Part shown: piece by piece, positions 1 through 5,637 of the stretch
Position numbering within the stretch: position 1 is the first letter of the stretch
Layout of the letters: the number at the start of each line of letters is the position of its first letter
DNA from: Anaerolineales bacterium
GTDB taxonomy: Bacteria > Chloroflexota > Anaerolineae > Anaerolineales > UBA6663
Assembly: GCA_017999235.1 (NCBI GenBank)
Contig: JAGOBN010000048.1
Location: 1-11,907, forward strand
Direction: 5' to 3'
Length of the DNA stretch: 11,907 bases
The notes under the pieces: generated by a model
Databases searched by the model: none
What the model saw: only the letters and a program-made list of their open reading frames with translations
What the model was told of the DNA's origin: nothing
Position numbers and translations under genes: made by a program

Positions 1-24
1 TTATACGCCGAAGCGCGCCAAACC

Positions 25-1038
25 TCAGCACTCGCGGTCCACCGCCGCCGCGATGCGGCGCACCTCGCGGATCAGCTGCGCGAACTTCTCCGGCTTGAGC
101 GACTGGCCGCCGTCGGACAGCGCCTCATCCGGGTGCGGGTGCACCTCGATCACCAGGCCGTCCGCGCCGGCCGCCACCGCCGCCTTGGCGACGGCCAGCA
201 CATACTCCCACTTGCCGGTGCTGTGGCTGGGGTCCAGCACCACCGGCAGATGCGTCAGCGCCTTGAGCACCGGCACGGCGTTGATGTCGGTGGTGTTGCG
301 TGTGGATTTCTCAAACGTGCGGATGCCGCGCTCGCACAGGATGACGCGATGGTTGCCCTGGGCCATGATGTATTCGGCCGACATGAGCAGCTCTTCGATG
401 GTGGACATCATCCCGCGTTTGAGCAGCACCGGCCGGCCGGATTGGCCGGCGGTGTTGAGCAGGGCGTAGTTCTGCATGTTGCGGGCGCCGATCTGGATGA
501 CGTCCGCGTAGCGCGCCACCAGCTTCACCTGCTCCTCGGACATCGCCTCGGTGACGATCGGCAGGCCGGTGACGCTGCGCGCCTCGGCCAGCAGCTGCAG
601 GCCCTCTTCCCCCAGGCCCTGGAAGCTGTAGGGCGAGGTGCGCGGCTTGAAGGCGCCGCCGCGCAGGGCCGTGGCGCCGGCCTCCTTAACGGCGATGGCC
701 GTCTCCAGCAGCTGGGTGCGGCTCTCCACCGAACACGGGCCGGCGATGATGGCCAGCCGCGGCCCGCCCACCTTGATGCCGTCCAGCGGGACCAGGGTCG
801 GCGTGGGGTGCATCTCGCGCGAGGCCAGTTTGTACGGCTTGAGGATAGACACGGTCTTCTCCACGCCTTCCAGCGCCTCGAACTGCCCGCGCTCAATCGG
901 CCGGTCGTCGCCGATCACGCCGATGATAGTGCGCTCTTCACCCTGCGAGAGGTGCACGCGGTAGCCGCGCGCCTCCACCCGGCTGACCACGCCCGCGATC
1001 TGTTCGGCGCTGGCGCGCGGCTGCATCACAATAATCAT
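25..1038 (-). CDS. aroF: 3-deoxy-D-arabino-heptulosonate 7-phosphate (DAHP) synthase, type I-beta, copy A
   Basis: A 337-residue cytosolic enzyme that condenses phosphoenolpyruvate with erythrose 4-phosphate, the entry step of the shikimate pathway. Residues 1 to about 70 form a ferredoxin-like regulatory domain, which in this subfamily carries feedback inhibition. The TIM-barrel catalytic domain follows. It shows GPCSVES (100-106), [16 protein letters not shown] (126-141), QIGARNMQN (182-190), LLKRGM (205-210), [11 protein letters not shown] (269-279) and [10 protein letters not shown] (307-316). Predicted metal ligands are Cys102, His272, Glu298 and Asp309, the same numbers as in Thermotoga maritima DAHP synthase. 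The ATG at 1038 is preceded by GAGGTG at good spacing. It lies 18 bases after the stop of the paralogous gene and is the last gene of the operon inside the window. A second in-frame stop lies 24 bases past the stop codon. Identification is secure; which amino acid inhibits it cannot be read. Confidence 0.96.
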   Translation of the reverse strand: MIIVMQPRASAEQIAGVVSRVEARGYRVHLSQGEERTIIGVIGDDRPIERGQFEALEGVEKTVSILKPYKLASREMHPTPTLVPLDGIKVGGPRLAIIAGPCSVESRTQLLETAIAVKEAGATALRGGAFKPRTSPYSFQGLGEEGLQLLAEARSVTGLPIVTEAMSEEQVKLVARYADVIQIGARNMQNYALLNTAGQSGRPVLLKRGMMSTIEELLMSAEYIMAQGNHRVILCERGIRTFEKSTRNTTDINAVPVLKALTHLPVVLDPSHSTGKWEYVLAVAKAAVAAGADGLVIEVHPHPDEALSDGGQSLKPEKFAQLIREVRRIAAAVDREC

Positions 1039-1056
1039 GGCTCACCTCGTGAGACG

Positions 1057-2067
1057 CTAGCTCCGCCCGATGGCCAGGGCCACCTGGCGGCACTCCGCCA
1101 CCAATTGCGCGAACTTCTCCGGCTTGAGCGATTGGGCGCCGTCCGACACGGCTTCCACCGGGTTGGGGTGGACTTCCACAATCAGCCCGTCGGCGCCGGC
1201 CGCCACACCGGCGCGCGCCACCGCCGCCACATACTCCCACTTGCCGGTGCTGTGGCTGGGGTCCAGCACCACGGGCAGATGGGTGAGCGCTTTGAGCACC
1301 GGCACGGCGTTGATATCGGTGGTGTTGCGCGTGTACTTCTCAAAGGTGCGGATGCCGCGCTCGCACACGATCACGCGCGAGTTGCCGCCGGCCAGCACAT
1401 ACTCGGCCGACATGAGCAACTCCTCAATAGTAGACATCATACCGCGCTTGAGCAGGACCGGCTTATCGGTCTTGCCCACGGCGCGCAGCAGGTCGTAGTT
1501 CTGCATGTTGCGGGCGCCGATCTGGATGACGTCCGCGTAGCGCACTACCAGCGGCACCTGCTCCGGGGACATGGCCTCGGTGACGATGGGCAGGCCGGTG
1601 GCCGCGCGGGCCTCCGCCAGGAGCGCCAGGCCCTCCTCGCCCATGCCCTGGAAGCTATAGGGCGAGGTGCGCGGCTTGAAGGCGCCGCCGCGCAGGGCTG
1701 TGGCGCCGGCCTCCTTGACGGCGTAAGCGGCTTCCAGAATCTGCGACCGGCTCTCCACCGAACACGGGCCGGCGATGAAGGCCACGCGCCGGTCGCCCAG
1801 CGCGGCGCCGTTCAGCGGCACGTGCGTGTCCATCGGGTGCATCTCGCGCGAGGCCAGCTTGAAGGGCTTGAGCACGGGCATGGTCTTGTCCACGCCGTCC
1901 AGCGTCTCAAACTGGGTGCGGTCAATCGGCCGGTCGTCGCCGATGACGCCGATGATGGTGCGCTCCTCGCCCTTGATCAGGCTGGTGCGGTAACCGGACT
2001 GTTCCACCCGGGCCACCACCGCCGCGATCTGCGCGGCGCTGGCCATGTGCTGCATGACGATGATCAT
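1057..2067 (-). CDS. aroF: 3-deoxy-D-arabino-heptulosonate 7-phosphate (DAHP) synthase, type I-beta, copy B
   Basis: A 336-residue paralogue of the neighbouring DAHP synthase, about 78% identical by hand count with no internal gaps. It has the same ferredoxin-like N-terminal domain and the same predicted metal ligands (Cys102, His272, Glu298, Asp309). The frame is open for 32 more codons upstream, but that stretch resembles nothing in the family. The ATG at 2067 gives the conserved start MIIVMQ shared with copy A and has AAGGAG upstream. It begins 40 bases after the chorismate mutase stop; that gap contains the GC palindrome GCCGGCCGGCCGGC (2093-2106). The position, second in an operon led by chorismate mutase and a Phe/Tyr leader peptide, argues that both synthases serve Phe/Tyr supply. 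The paralogues may differ in feedback sensitivity (inference). Confidence 0.96.
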   Translation of the reverse strand: MIIVMQHMASAAQIAAVVARVEQSGYRTSLIKGEERTIIGVIGDDRPIDRTQFETLDGVDKTMPVLKPFKLASREMHPMDTHVPLNGAALGDRRVAFIAGPCSVESRSQILEAAYAVKEAGATALRGGAFKPRTSPYSFQGMGEEGLALLAEARAATGLPIVTEAMSPEQVPLVVRYADVIQIGARNMQNYDLLRAVGKTDKPVLLKRGMMSTIEELLMSAEYVLAGGNSRVIVCERGIRTFEKYTRNTTDINAVPVLKALTHLPVVLDPSHSTGKWEYVAAVARAGVAAGADGLIVEVHPNPVEAVSDGAQSLKPEKFAQLVAECRQVALAIGRS

Positions 2068-2107
2068 TCGGAGGTCTCCTTGAGGGCAACCAGCCGGCCG
2101 GCCGGCG

Positions 2108-2476
2108 CTAAGCGGTGGGGGCGCGGTCCGGGCGCAGGCGCACGGCTTCCCGCAGATAGACATGCCGGAGTTCGGGCGTCCGGCGGTCGGTGTTCCAATG
2201 GATCAGCACCCGGATGCACAGCGGCAGGCCGCCCGGCACCGCCATCTCATGGCCGCACAGCAGCGCCAGATCGGTCCAGCCCAGCTCCCGGGCCGCCAGG
2301 GCGGGGTATTCGGCGTTGAGGTCCGGCGTAGTGGTAAAGAAAATGCTGGCGAGATCCGCCGGGTCAATCTCATTCTCGGCCACCAGCGCCTCCAGGAGTT
2401 CGCGGGTAGCGGCGCGGATCGCTTCCGGCGTGTTGGCGGCGGCGACGGTGGCGCCCCGTAAGCCACGGACAGGCAT
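2108..2476 (-). CDS. aroH: Chorismate mutase, monofunctional AroH type
   Basis: A 122-residue enzyme that rearranges chorismate to prephenate, the branch point to phenylalanine and tyrosine. It aligns nearly end to end with my recollection of Bacillus subtilis AroH: VRGLRGAT at the N-terminus, [20 protein letters not shown] (48-67), CIRVLI (87-92), RHVYL (104-108) and LRPD (114-117). Active-site equivalents are Arg7, Arg63, Cys74, Glu77, Arg89, Tyr107 and Arg115. The trimeric alpha/beta-barrel AroH fold is expected. The frame is open back to 2626, but that extension runs through the terminator hairpin and its U tract (read as Phe codons). The ATG at 2476 matches the family start and has GGAAGGGAA six bases upstream, so it was chosen. 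It is the first structural gene after the attenuator and is co-transcribed with the two DAHP synthases. Confidence 0.95.
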   Translation of the reverse strand: MPVRGLRGATVAAANTPEAIRAATRELLEALVAENEIDPADLASIFFTTTPDLNAEYPALAARELGWTDLALLCGHEMAVPGGLPLCIRVLIHWNTDRRTPELRHVYLREAVRLRPDRAPTA

Positions 2477-2524
2477 AGCAGGTTCCCTTCCGGCCCCCGC
2501 CAGGCGAACCCGCCCGCGAGGGAC

Positions 2525-2556
2525 AAAAAAAAACCGCGAAGCCGTTGCTTCGCGGT
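2525..2556 (-). terminator. Intrinsic terminator/attenuator before chorismate mutase
   Basis: On the minus strand a perfect 10-bp stem, ACCGCGAAGC with loop AACG and GCTTCGCGGT (plus coordinates 2556-2533), runs straight into a U tract of nine to ten residues ending at 2525. It lies between the leader peptide stop (2580) and the chorismate mutase start (2476), with no other gene to terminate, so it is an attenuator. On the plus strand no T tract follows the hairpin, so it works only leftwards. The 5' arm also overlaps the 3' part of a possible antiterminator (2583-2594 with 2549-2561). Confidence 0.93.
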
Positions 2557-2579
2557 CAGAGTGGTGTGGGCCAGGGCCT

Positions 2580-2654
2580 CTACTCAAACGCGAACGACGG
2601 CTGGGAAGAGCCGCTAAAGTACGCATAAAAGTAAAAGCGCCGCCAGGAATTCAT
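2580..2654 (-). CDS. Phe/Tyr-rich leader peptide of the aro operon
   Basis: A 24-codon ORF, too short for usual gene finders, lying between the minus-strand promoter and the attenuator. It reads MNSWRRFYFYAYF over residues 1-13, then Ser/Gly/Gln/Pro-rich residues with Phe21 and Phe23, and a TAG stop. Nine of 24 residues are aromatic (5 Phe, 3 Tyr, 1 Trp). The control cluster, codons 7-13 (TTT TAC TTT TAT GCG TAC TTT), occupies 2636-2616. No Shine-Dalgarno is visible; the predicted transcription start is at or one base before the ATG, suggesting a leaderless message. Ribosomes stalling on these codons when Phe- or Tyr-tRNA is scarce would leave 2594-2583 free to pair with 2561-2549 and block the terminator. 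A ribosome reaching the stop would cover 2594-2583 and allow termination. This is inferred from sequence and the classical pheA/trp attenuation model. Confidence 0.85.
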   Translation of the reverse strand: MNSWRRFYFYAYFSGSSQPSFAFE

Positions 2655-2661
2655 TGGCGCA

Positions 2662-2691
2662 AGGTTAGCATAGGAGAACGGAACAAGTCAA
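2662..2691 (-). promoter_or_regulatory. Sigma70-like promoter of the aromatic operon
   Basis: Reading leftwards, TTGACT (plus 2691-2686) is a near-consensus -35. After 18 bases comes TAACCT (2667-2662), a weak -10 strengthened by the extended TGC immediately upstream of it. Transcription would start about 7-8 bases further, at 2655-2654, which is the A of the leader-peptide ATG. The alternative -10 TATGCT (2672-2667) is only 13 bases from the -35 and was not preferred. Confidence 0.65.
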
Positions 2692-2693
2692 GC

Positions 2694-2709
2694 ATTTGGC
2701 CTCCCAAAT
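2694..2709. promoter_or_regulatory. Inverted repeat ATTTGG-N4-CCAAAT, possible operator
   Basis: A perfect 6-bp inverted repeat with a four-base spacer lies two bases upstream of the minus-strand -35 box, inside the divergent intergenic region. Its position would suit an activator or repressor of the aromatic operon. No regulator gene is nearby, and a 12-base match can arise by chance, so this is only a candidate. The rest of 2710-2761 shows no other clear signal apart from the small palindrome TTTG-CA-CAAA at 2730-2739. Confidence 0.3.
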
Positions 2710-2761
2710 TCAATCGTTCAAGCCGGCAGTTTGCACAAATAGAGGCCCCAGATGTTTTCCG

Positions 2762-2790
2762 TTGACCTGCCCCCCGCCTCGTGTTAAACT
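2762..2790 (+). promoter_or_regulatory. Sigma70-like promoter of the rightward operon
   Basis: TTGACC (2762-2767) and TAAACT (2785-2790) are separated by exactly 17 bases, giving a strong-looking promoter. The expected transcription start, seven bases past the -10, is 2797, which coincides with the A of the ATG of the small leader ORF. It is divergent from the aromatic operon promoter, with about 70 bases between the two -35 boxes. Confidence 0.8.
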
Positions 2791-2796
2791 TCACAC

Positions 2797-2838
2797 ATGC
2801 TTCGCAACCGCCGTACCACCACTCCCTTTTCGCAGTAG
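2797..2838 (+). CDS. Putative 13-residue leader peptide with a Thr-Thr-Thr run
   Basis: The mini-ORF MLRNRRTTTPFSQ starts exactly where the promoter at 2762-2790 is expected to initiate, and it ends in TAG before the terminator hairpin. Codons 7-9 are ACC ACC ACT (Thr), preceded by three Arg codons at positions 3, 5 and 6. No Shine-Dalgarno is possible if transcription starts at 2797, so translation would be leaderless. Bases 2805-2813 can pair with 2846-2857 (CAA-CCG-CCG with bulges). The latter segment can alternatively pair with the 5' arm of the terminator (GGC..GGCU with AGCC...GCC). This is the three-way competition expected of an attenuator. The amino acid sensed could be Thr (or Arg); codon number is modest, so the call is less certain than the Phe/Tyr leader. 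Confidence 0.5.
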   Translation: MLRNRRTTTPFSQ

Positions 2839-2874
2839 AGTGCGTCGGCGCGGCTTGTCAGTGTTAGGACCTTC

Positions 2875-2904
2875 AGCCCCGGCCACTCCGCCGGGGCTTT
2901 TTTT
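2875..2904 (+). terminator. Intrinsic terminator/attenuator before the aminotransferase
   Basis: A perfect 9-bp stem AGCCCCGGC / GCCGGGGCT with loop CACTCC is followed by seven T residues (2898-2904). It lies between the only rightward promoter seen and the aminotransferase ATG at 2924. No rightward gene upstream needs terminating, so it probably conditions expression of the downstream operon. The gene's own Shine-Dalgarno (GGAG, 2911-2914) follows immediately. Confidence 0.9.
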
Positions 2905-2923
2905 CTAATCGGAGATCTGTCCC

Positions 2924-4231
2924 ATGCCTTTGGCTACCCCGGATACCCCCGCCTACAACCTGCCGGTCGAGCACCTTATCCCGGTCAGCGCCCACCTCCA
3001 ACAGCTGGCGCCTATCCCGCCCTCACGCATGTTCCTGATCAACAAGAGCCTGGCGGTCTACAAACAGAAGCAGCCCGAGGGCAAGACCTATGACGCCTCG
3101 CAGGGCGACGGCGGTGCCAGCCTGCCCGGCGTCCCGCGCACCATCCTGGAGCGCGCCGCGCAATTGCAGATCGAGCACGGCACAGCCTACGACATGCCCT
3201 TCGGCACTGAGGCTTACCGCAAGGCTGTGCTGGAGAAGTACTGGCAGTTGGACGCGGCCAGCGGGATCGGGCCGAACAATATTATCGCCACGCAGGGCGG
3301 CCGGGACGCGCTGGTGAAGGCGTATCAGGCCATGCTGACCCTGGGCCACGGCCGGCAAGGCGATTTGGTGATCGTCTCCCGCGTGCCGTGGATCAGCTAT
3401 AACTGGGGCCCCTACGGCATCGGCGCCAACGTGCTGCTGGCGCCCGGCCGGCCCGAGGAGGGCTGGACGTACTCCGCCGACGCCCTGCGGGCCTGCGTGG
3501 AGTTTGCGGCCCGGGATGGGCGCAAAATCGCGGGCCTGGTCATCACCAACCCGGATAACCCCACCGGCTTGACGATCACCCCGGAAAAGCAGGCGGCCCT
3601 GGCCAAGGCCGCGCTGGCCGCCGGCGTCGGGTATGTGCTGTTCGATTGGATGTACCACCGCGTCACCGACGAACAGCCGATGAACCTCAACCAGTTCCTG
3701 CAAAACTTCGAGCCGGCCGAGCGCCCGCGCCTGATGTTCCTGGACGGCATCACCAAATCTCTGGGCGCGTCCAACATCCGCAACTGTCACCTGATCGCGT
3801 CCGAGGACGTCATCAAGTTCACGGTGGCGCGCGCCTCGCACGCCGTCCTGCCCAGCTACTTCTCGCTGGCCGTGGCGCAGGCCGCTTACGAGCAAGGTTT
3901 CGACCAGGCCGCGCGCACGATCATCGAGCCCACCAACGCCAGCCGCAAGGTGCTGCGCGAGTTTCTGGGGAAGCACGGGCTGCAGCACGTCATCGGCAAA
4001 GGCTACTACGCCTTCATCAATGTCGGGCAGTGGGTGGCGGCCAAGGGCTGGAAGGACACCGAGGCGCTCGGCCAATACCTGGCCGAACAGCACGGCGTGG
4101 CCGTGGTGCCGGGCATCTATTTCTCGGAGTATGGCGCGGACTGGCTGCGCTTCTCCTACGCCACGCCGCCCGAGCGCACGCTGGGCGCGGCCCAGCGGCT
4201 GGTGGAAGGCTTGCACGCGCTGGCGGGGTGA
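2924..4231 (+). CDS. PLP-dependent aminotransferase, fold type I (class I/II)
   Basis: A 435-residue cytosolic enzyme expected to move an amino group between an amino acid and a 2-oxo acid. Visible hallmarks are the phosphate-binding loop GGRDAL (125-130), the substrate/cofactor motif TNPDNPTG (208-215), Asp241 and Tyr244 in FDWMYH for the PLP ring, the Schiff-base lysine Lys278 in DGITKSLGASNIR (274-286) with Arg286, and the likely carboxylate-binding Arg409 in LRFSYA. Start ATG at 2924 has GGAG nine bases upstream. Length is slightly above the usual 390-420. Its substrate cannot be assigned; the divergent aromatic operon makes an aromatic aminotransferase conceivable, whereas the leader suggests Thr. 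It is first of eight same-strand genes and shares its stop with the next frame (GTGA at 4228). Confidence 0.9.
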   Translation: MPLATPDTPAYNLPVEHLIPVSAHLQQLAPIPPSRMFLINKSLAVYKQKQPEGKTYDASQGDGGASLPGVPRTILERAAQLQIEHGTAYDMPFGTEAYRKAVLEKYWQLDAASGIGPNNIIATQGGRDALVKAYQAMLTLGHGRQGDLVIVSRVPWISYNWGPYGIGANVLLAPGRPEEGWTYSADALRACVEFAARDGRKIAGLVITNPDNPTGLTITPEKQAALAKAALAAGVGYVLFDWMYHRVTDEQPMNLNQFLQNFEPAERPRLMFLDGITKSLGASNIRNCHLIASEDVIKFTVARASHAVLPSYFSLAVAQAAYEQGFDQAARTIIEPTNASRKVLREFLGKHGLQHVIGKGYYAFINVGQWVAAKGWKDTEALGQYLAEQHGVAVVPGIYFSEYGADWLRFSYATPPERTLGAAQRLVEGLHALAG

Positions 4232-4245
4232 CCGTACTCCCCGGC

Positions 4246-4674
4246 ATGCGGCACAAGGTCCTGGCTTACATCACCCGGGAACAAGCCGGCGTTCGGCAGG
4301 TCCTGGTCTTCGACCACCAGGACCAGCCGGAGGCCGGCCTCCAGGTCCCGGCCGGCACCGTGGAGCCGGGGGAATTGATCGAGCCGGCGCTGTGGCGCGA
4401 GATCGAGGAAGAAGCCGGCCTGCGGCCGAGCGTCCTGCGCTTGGTGCGGAAGCTGGCCGAGCATCCGGAGCCGGCCTGGGGTAATATCCGCCATGTCTTT
4501 CATTTGGAGGCGCTGACCCGCTTGCCGGAGACGTGGATCCAGACCGTCGGCGGGACGGGCGAAGACCGCGGCTACCAATTTGTCTATCACTGGGCCGGCC
4601 TGGACGTGATCTTATCCGGAGATCAACACCGCTGGCTGGCCCGGCTACGGGAGGGTGCCCATGAAAAACCGTGA
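4246..4674 (+). CDS. Nudix family hydrolase
   Basis: A 142-residue protein with a complete Nudix box at 37-59: Gly37, Glu43, Arg51-Glu52, Glu55-Glu56 and Gly58, fitting GX5EX7REUXEEXGU exactly. Such enzymes cleave a nucleoside diphosphate linked to another group, using Mg2+ bound by the box glutamates. The substrate is not predictable. A GTG at 4228 overlapping the aminotransferase stop (GTGA) is an alternative start adding six residues and would imply translational coupling. The ATG at 4246 was preferred because the protein then begins just before the first beta strand (RHKVLAYI). The 3' end overlaps the next gene by 14 bases. It may be a house-cleaning enzyme. Confidence 0.88.
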   Translation: MRHKVLAYITREQAGVRQVLVFDHQDQPEAGLQVPAGTVEPGELIEPALWREIEEEAGLRPSVLRLVRKLAEHPEPAWGNIRHVFHLEALTRLPETWIQTVGGTGEDRGYQFVYHWAGLDVILSGDQHRWLARLREGAHEKP

Positions 4675-5629
4675 GGCTTTAACCATTGCCGCCGCCGCGC
4701 TGGGCGGGATGGCCGGCGCCCTCGTCGCCGCCCGCATCGGACAGGCGTACCAGCGCGATCAGCGCATCGCCCTGGCGCGCCTGATCGCCCAGAGCGAGGT
4801 GCGGGCCACCGCGCGCGGCCCGGTGGAATATGCCGAAACTGGCCGGGGGCCGGCGGTGGTGGTGCTGCATGGCGCCGCCGGCGGCTTCGACCAAAGCCTG
4901 CACATCGCCAGCATCTTGGGCGAGGCCGGCCTGCGCTTCATCGCGCCCTCGCGCTTTGGCTACCTGCGCGGCCCCCTGCCCGCCAACGGCACGCCCGAAG
5001 CCCAGGCCGACACCGTGGCCGCGCTGTTGGACGCGCTGGGGATTCAATCCGCGGCGGTGCTGGCGGTCTCGGCCGGCGGCATGACGGGGCTGGCCTTCGC
5101 CCAACGCCATCCCGAACGCTGCTGGGCGCTGGCCCTGGTCTCGGCCATCACCCGGCCGCTGGTGCTGACCGACCCGGCGCTCCAGGCGTTGACCGCGGTG
5201 GTCCTGCGCAGCGATTTCGCCTTCTGGGCCATCCGCCACGGCGGATTGGGCTTGATCGCGCAGACCACGGGTCTCAGCGCCGACGAGCAGGCGCGCCTGG
5301 CCGCGCAGCCGGAAGCGCGCCGCGCCCTGGCCGGCTTGATTGATATGGACCCAATCTCACGCCGGCGGGACGGCATCTTGAACGATACCGTCCAGGCTGA
5401 GGTCCTGCCGGAGTGGCCGCTGAGCCTGATCACGACGCCGGCGCTGGTGATCCACGGCACGGCCGATCCGCTGGTGCCGTACACGGTGGGCCAGGCGGCG
5501 GCCGGCAGCCTGCCGCACGCGCAGCTGCTCACCCTGGAAGGCGCCGGCCACCTGGGCTGGTTTACCCACGCGGCCCAGACCCGGCCGGCCGCGCTGGATT
5601 TCTTTAGATCACATGCCCCGAAAGGATAG
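4661..5629 (+). CDS. Alpha/beta-fold hydrolase with N-terminal membrane anchor
   Basis: A 322-residue serine hydrolase. A hydrophobic stretch at residues about 7-27 looks like an uncleaved signal anchor, placing the catalytic domain at the membrane, probably outside. The oxyanion motif LHGAAGG begins at 69. The nucleophile elbow is AVSAGG with Ser137 (first Gly of GXSXG replaced by Ala). The acid is probably Asp269 in HGTADPLVP, and His297 in EGAGHLGW completes the triad. The residue pattern suits an esterase, lipase or C-C hydrolase; the substrate is unknown. A GTG at 4655 is in frame, but ATG 4661 is better spaced from GGGAGG (about 4649-4654). The gene overlaps the Nudix gene by 14 bases and is followed 8 bases later by the VOC-WD40 gene. 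Confidence 0.87.
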   Translation: MKNREALTIAAAALGGMAGALVAARIGQAYQRDQRIALARLIAQSEVRATARGPVEYAETGRGPAVVVLHGAAGGFDQSLHIASILGEAGLRFIAPSRFGYLRGPLPANGTPEAQADTVAALLDALGIQSAAVLAVSAGGMTGLAFAQRHPERCWALALVSAITRPLVLTDPALQALTAVVLRSDFAFWAIRHGGLGLIAQTTGLSADEQARLAAQPEARRALAGLIDMDPISRRRDGILNDTVQAEVLPEWPLSLITTPALVIHGTADPLVPYTVGQAAAGSLPHAQLLTLEGAGHLGWFTHAAQTRPAALDFFRSHAPKG

Positions 5630-5637
5630 TTACGACG

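Larger units (their letters stand above)
25..2067 (-). repeat. Tandem gene duplication of DAHP synthase
   Basis: The two DAHP synthase genes sit head to tail in register, offset by 1029 bases. Some stretches are identical at DNA level including synonymous positions: 50 bases at 465-514 versus 1494-1543, and 45 bases at 199-243 versus 1228-1272. By hand count the proteins match at about 69% over residues 1-100 but about 85% over residues 101-300. The regulatory domain has therefore diverged more than the catalytic barrel. The identical blocks could be remnants of a fairly recent duplication or of gene conversion. Confidence 0.9.

Noticed and set aside
1..27. Second in-frame stop after the copy A DAHP synthase TGA, suggesting stop-codon readthrough (seven extra codons).
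   Set aside because: The extra residues match nothing in copy B, which ends at the equivalent place. A downstream in-frame stop within 24 bases is common by chance.
133..2319. A 728-codon open frame on the plus strand antisense to the DAHP synthase and chorismate mutase genes.
   Set aside because: Its product is rich in His, Arg, Ala and Gly and internally repeated only because the two DAHP synthase genes are duplicated beneath it. The opposite strand carries enzymes with full catalytic motifs, so this is a high-GC shadow frame.
2477..2626. N-terminal extension of chorismate mutase from an upstream ATG at 2626.
   Set aside because: The extension would translate the attenuator stem and U tract, has no family similarity, and overlaps the better supported Phe/Tyr leader in another frame.
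2651..2671. Six-codon ORF MLTLRQ on the minus strand whose TGA overlaps the leader-peptide ATG.
   Set aside because: It lies upstream of the predicted transcription start (2654/2655) and has no Shine-Dalgarno. It would matter only if transcription began further upstream.
2803..2826. Minus-strand sequence resembling a T-box motif (GTGGTGGTACGGCGG).
   Set aside because: It differs from the T-box consensus in the ACCGCG part, lies upstream of the minus-strand promoter, and has no specifier stem or adjacent terminator in that direction.
2696..2908. A 70-codon plus-strand ORF covering the divergent intergenic region.
   Set aside because: It spans the rightward promoter, the leader ORF and the terminator with its T tract read as Phe, and has no ribosome-binding site. 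It would not be transcribed from its start by the promoter seen.
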